Assembly: GCA_023136725.1 (NCBI GenBank)
Contig: JAGLQR010000063.1
Location: forward strand, 1-8,040
Reading direction: 5' to 3'
Length of the DNA stretch: 8,040 nt
Source: Candidatus Aminicenantota bacterium
GTDB taxonomy: Bacteria; Acidobacteriota; Aminicenantia; UBA2199
The position numbers and the translations under genes were made by a program. Positions 6,539 to 8,040 of this stretch are shown piece by piece. Within the stretch, counting starts at the first letter, position 1. Each line of letters begins with the position of its first letter. The notes under the pieces were generated by a model. That model had not been told where the DNA came from. It did no database searches and was given only the letters and a program-made list of their open reading frames with translations.

Positions 6539-6554
6539 TAACTTCTTAACTTCT
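6539..6554. repeat. Tandem 8-bp duplication
   Basis: TAACTTCT occurs twice head to tail without a gap. It may be a slippage product or the trace of a small insertion; no function is suggested by the sequence. Confidence 0.6.
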
Positions 6555-6569
6555 CACGGCATTATAATT

Positions 6570-6604
6570 GGCCCCTAAATCAGCCCAGACTGGGGGGCCT
6601 GATT
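6570..6604. repeat. GC-rich hairpin with alternative pairings
   Basis: GGCCCC (6570-6575) pairs with GGGGCC (6594-6599). An alternative stem joins AATCAGCCC (6578-6586) to GGG, a bulged C and CTGATT (6595-6604). The two share bases and exclude each other. There is no T-run close after either, so it is not a standard terminator on either strand. Confidence 0.5.
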
Positions 6605-6622
6605 ATCCTGATTCCAAAATTG

Positions 6623-6662
6623 TGTCTATATTTAATGGGGACGGTTCTCTTAAATATAGACA
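6623..6662 (+). repeat. REP-like perfect 13-bp palindrome with GGGGACGG loop
   Basis: TGTCTATATTTAA (6623-6635) and its exact complement TTAAATATAGACA (6650-6662) enclose the 14-base loop TGGGGACGGTTCTC. A perfect AT-rich stem around a GGGGACGG core suits the hairpins recognised by RAYT (Y1/IS200-like) transposases. Together with the unit at 6449 it may mark the two ends of a small mobile or REP-type element of about 210 bp. Confidence 0.7.
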
Positions 6663-6693
6663 ATAAAGAATATTTAACAAATTTATGGAAATT

Positions 6694-6738
6694 ATAGTTT
6701 ACTTAAATATTTGAATTGATGTGTCCGTATTAAACTAT
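6694..6738. repeat. 8-bp inverted repeat upstream of the lipoprotein gene
   Basis: ATAGTTTA (6694-6701) and TAAACTAT (6731-6738) are perfect complements with a 29-bp spacer. They lie 80-125 bp before the lipoprotein start, where a regulator could bind. In such AT-rich DNA a chance match is possible. Confidence 0.3.
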
Positions 6739-6819
6739 GGATCAAATGAAATTGTATAAAAACTGTTTCTTGATTATCATAATTAACAACAATACTCTTT
6801 TTACCCAAATGGAGAAAAA

Positions 6820-8040
6820 ATGAAAAAGTATATCTCACTTTTCTTTCTTATAATGACATTTTTAATTAGTACCGGATGTTCAGGGATCAATCAGAATAAG
6901 ATCAGAACTGATAAGGATATCATTGAAGAGGCACGTTTTCTGGAGATGGTTGAAAAAGGAAATAAAGAGTTTGAGAAAATGTATTGGGTGGGATGGACAA
7001 ATTCTATCCGGTATTATAATGATGCGTTACAATTAAAGGATTCATTAAAGGTTAGAGAGAAGTTGTTTTTTGCTCTTCTTCATCGTGCGGTCAGAGCAAG
7101 GTTTTTTTCTCTTCCCGGGATCAAAGATCTGGAGAAGGCCGAACAACTATTGGTTACTATAAAAAAAAACATAAGGATTGCTGAGTTATATTTCAAAATA
7201 GCACAAAGAGTGCTTTTTCCTGGGAAGACTTTTCTATTTACTGATCAGAATTTGAAGGATCTGAGGCCTGATCTTGATAAAGATTACAAATACTTTTTCT
7301 ATATTCTTTATCAAAGCAGGCAGGGAGTTTTGGGAAATTACAGGATCGAAACTAAAAAAATGATAAAGTTATTTCCCGCTTCAAATTTTAAATACTTTCT
7401 ACGTGATATCTTTATTGAAATTGACAAAGGGATAAGGGAATATCCGGATTTTATCGAATTGCTGCTGAGAAGAGGTGACAGATTCTTTAATACAGGGAAG
7501 CTTAAAAAAGCGGAAGAATATTATCTGAGAGTACTTGAACAAAATGAAAAGATACCTTTTGCACTAACCGGCATGGGCAAAATATATCTCCATTATGAAT
7601 TGTATTCAAAGGCCCTTGAGTTTTACAGCAGGGCGGATGATATTGCTCCACTTTCTTATATGAATCTTTTCGGAAAAGCTGTTTGTTTATCTCAACTCGG
7701 GCAACATTTGAGGTCGGTAGATGTCCTGAATAAGATGATAGATAATGATCTGCCGTATCTTGGTGAGGTGTATTATTACAGGGCATTTAATTATTTCATT
7801 CTTAAGGAATATAACCTGGTTGAATCCAGTCTGAAAAGTTCGGAAAAATTTATTCCGGATTCTGTTGAACTAAACACTCTATTTGGAATGTTCTATTATG
7901 AAACTAAGCGGTTCAATGAATCCAGAACATACTTTAAAAAGGTGGTAATAAAGAATAAACAATATCCTCGTCCATATTATTACCTGGGATATTTGGATAC
8001 TCATGATAATAAAATTGATGTTGCATTGGGGAATTTTTCA
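6820..8040 (+). CDS. TPR-repeat lipoprotein (partial, C-terminus beyond right edge)
   Basis: Open for 407 codons to the window edge without a stop. The N-terminus is a lipoprotein signal: MKK, a hydrophobic core YISLFFLIMTFLI, then STGC with the lipidated Cys20; Ser21 after it suits outer-membrane sorting. Residues about 28-205 are helical, with no motif I recognise. From about 214 onward, tetratricopeptide-like repeats run to the edge. Good examples are LLRRGDRFFNTGKLKKAEEYYLRVLEQ (215-241) and ALTGMGKIYLHYELYSKALEFYSRADDIAP (248-277), with weaker ones around 280-315, 316-348 and 349-383, and one cut by the edge. TPR lipoproteins usually act as scaffolds in envelope complexes; the partner here is unknown. 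GGAG (6811-6814) lies 5 nt before ATG 6820, an excellent ribosome site. Transcribed away from the sugar cluster, so functional linkage is uncertain. Confidence 0.9.
   Translation, partial: MKKYISLFFLIMTFLISTGCSGINQNKIRTDKDIIEEARFLEMVEKGNKEFEKMYWVGWTNSIRYYNDALQLKDSLKVREKLFFALLHRAVRARFFSLPGIKDLEKAEQLLVTIKKNIRIAELYFKIAQRVLFPGKTFLFTDQNLKDLRPDLDKDYKYFFYILYQSRQGVLGNYRIETKKMIKLFPASNFKYFLRDIFIEIDKGIREYPDFIELLLRRGDRFFNTGKLKKAEEYYLRVLEQNEKIPFALTGMGKIYLHYELYSKALEFYSRADDIAPLSYMNLFGKAVCLSQLGQHLRSVDVLNKMIDNDLPYLGEVYYYRAFNYFILKEYNLVESSLKSSEKFIPDSVELNTLFGMFYYETKRFNESRTYFKKVVIKNKQYPRPYYYLGYLDTHDNKIDVALGNFS

Larger units (their letters stand above)
6405..6819. other. Gene-free divergent intergenic region rich in small repeats
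   Basis: About 415 bp separate the WYL gene (leftward) from the lipoprotein gene (rightward), so promoters for both should lie here, but none matches consensus convincingly. No credible coding frame is present. The half next to the WYL gene (6449-6662) is packed with inverted and direct repeats described separately; the half next to the lipoprotein (6663-6819) is very AT-rich. Confidence 0.7.

Noticed and set aside
6449..6662. CRISPR array
   Set aside because: The repeats differ in length and sequence and are not regularly spaced; no cas gene is present.
6711..6760. Promoter for the lipoprotein gene (TTGAAT at 6711, TATAAA at 6755)
   Set aside because: The boxes cannot be paired with a 16-18 bp spacer, and other pairings match consensus poorly.
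7502..7786. 94-codon minus-strand frame inside the lipoprotein gene
   Set aside because: Antisense to a clear TPR-coding frame; no ribosome site or recognisable motif.

Overview
The window is an AT-rich stretch of a bacterial chromosome and looks like the edge of a cell-surface polysaccharide locus. Nucleotide-sugar enzymes, a lipoprotein signal peptide and a DPM1-like glycosyltransferase point to a Gram-negative (diderm) bacterium. Clear Shine-Dalgarno sites (GGAGG before rmlA, GGAG before the lipoprotein) and two sigma70-type promoters with 17-bp spacers argue against Bacteroidota, which usually lack both. I cannot name the phylum; lineages such as Aminicenantota, Cloacimonadota or Spirochaetota would fit, but that is only a guess.

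Layout: positions 1-6404 all read on the minus strand. From the right: a WYL-domain transcription regulator (6404-5442); a 71-bp gap with a good promoter and an overlapping inverted repeat; then a compact five-gene run of rmlA (5370-4501), rmlB (4500-3457), a 132-residue protein of unknown function (3405-3007), a GMC-type FAD oxidoreductase (3010-1427) and an extended-SDR sugar epimerase/reductase-like protein (1425-556). Spacings are 0, 51, -4 and 1 bp, so this is almost certainly one operon. A 79-bp gap then holds a near-perfect sigma70 promoter inside a 14-bp-arm dyad. It drives a family 2 glycosyltransferase that starts at 476 and runs off the left edge.

Positions 6405-6819 are a gene-free divergent region made largely of small repeats: two GGGGACGG-cored REP-like units, a CTTCGACAAGCTCAG dispersed-repeat motif with two competing hairpins, a GC-rich hairpin and an 8-bp tandem repeat. 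On the plus strand, 6820 to the right edge encodes a lipoprotein with TPR repeats, unfinished in the window.

How it may work together: RmlA and RmlB make dTDP-4-keto-6-deoxy-D-glucose. No rmlC or rmlD is seen, so the fate of this intermediate is open; the FAD oxidoreductase, the SDR protein and the small protein may form a sugar- or lipid-modifying module in its place. The glycosyltransferase probably acts on a polyprenyl-phosphate or glycan acceptor. The WYL protein is the obvious candidate regulator, and a GATTATC motif recurs in the non-coding gaps. These functional links are inference.
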